Source of the DNA: Branchiostoma floridae
Lineage: Eukaryota > Chordata > Leptocardii > Amphioxiformes > Branchiostomatidae
DNA: 56,286 nt
Assembly: GCF_000003815.2 (NCBI RefSeq)
Contig: NC_049979.1
Span: 33,834,479-33,890,764 of the forward strand
Direction of reading: 5' to 3'
Of this stretch, positions 56,113 through 56,286 are shown piece by piece (positions within the stretch are counted from its first letter, which is position 1; every line of letters starts with the position of its first letter). A model generated the notes under the pieces. The model saw nothing but the letters and a program-made list of their open reading frames with translations, searched no databases and was not told where the DNA came from. Both the position numbers and the translations under genes were made by a program.

Positions 56113-56286
56113 AGCCACCCTTAACAACAATGCAGTAAACTTGACTATCATCTGTAGTGTGTAGAACAAGATAAATCTGCTCTAGGTGAAGTACACCAAG
56201 ATAGTTAATGGGTGAAAATACCTGACAATGGAAGTCAGCTTTGATGACTAAAGCATGTTTTAGTAAGCATGTAGTATACCTTACCA

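Overview
The window is animal nuclear DNA, most likely from a lancelet (Branchiostoma). It has long introns with GT/AG borders, AT-rich intergenic DNA full of small palindromic elements and tRNA-derived SINE relics, and a multidomain receptor of a kind typical of deuterostomes. The species call is inference from the repeat types and gene style. There is no sign of prokaryotic or viral DNA. A run of Ns (54636-54931) shows that this is a draft scaffold.

One large gene fills most of the window. It lies on the + strand from 9431 to 55388 in 39 coding segments that I joined by hand. Every junction keeps the reading phase, and the segments before the gap add up to exactly 2278 codons. The product is a polycystin-1-family receptor/channel. 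In order it has a signal peptide and Cys-rich stretch, a thrombospondin type 1 repeat, two F-type lectin (fucolectin, F5/8C-like) domains, two EGF domains, a REJ region, a long GAIN-like stretch ending in a GPS autoproteolysis site, a first membrane helix, a PLAT domain, further membrane helices, the polycystin extracellular domain, the six-helix channel region, and a very charged C-terminal helix. The pore falls in the assembly gap. The C-terminal two thirds match the polycystin-1/PKD1L/PKDREJ family. I do not know a family member with this N-terminal set of domains, which looks assembled from phase-1 modules.

Layout: 1-9430 is upstream DNA. It holds a duplicated block with a 33-nt exon-like segment, a LINE relic whose 5' part is inverted relative to its tail, a T-rich tract and several foldback elements. 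9431-22144 encodes the signal peptide, TSP1, lectin and EGF modules, with a 2.6-kb minisatellite in intron 1 and a mariner-like element in intron 3. 22797-37104 encodes REJ, GAIN, GPS and the first helix. 37844-47582 encodes PLAT and is split by an 8.4-kb intron loaded with nested repeats, including a 7-kb-spaced inverted repeat built of CCTGCAGG palindromes. 48020-55388 encodes the channel part. 55485-56112 is a 24-bp minisatellite.

The most notable points are the domain architecture, opposite loss of sugar-binding features in the two lectin domains, a duplicated splice donor giving a 9-codon option next to the first channel helix, a 19-codon tandem duplication in the GAIN region, and an antisense SRCR-domain fragment inside the gene.
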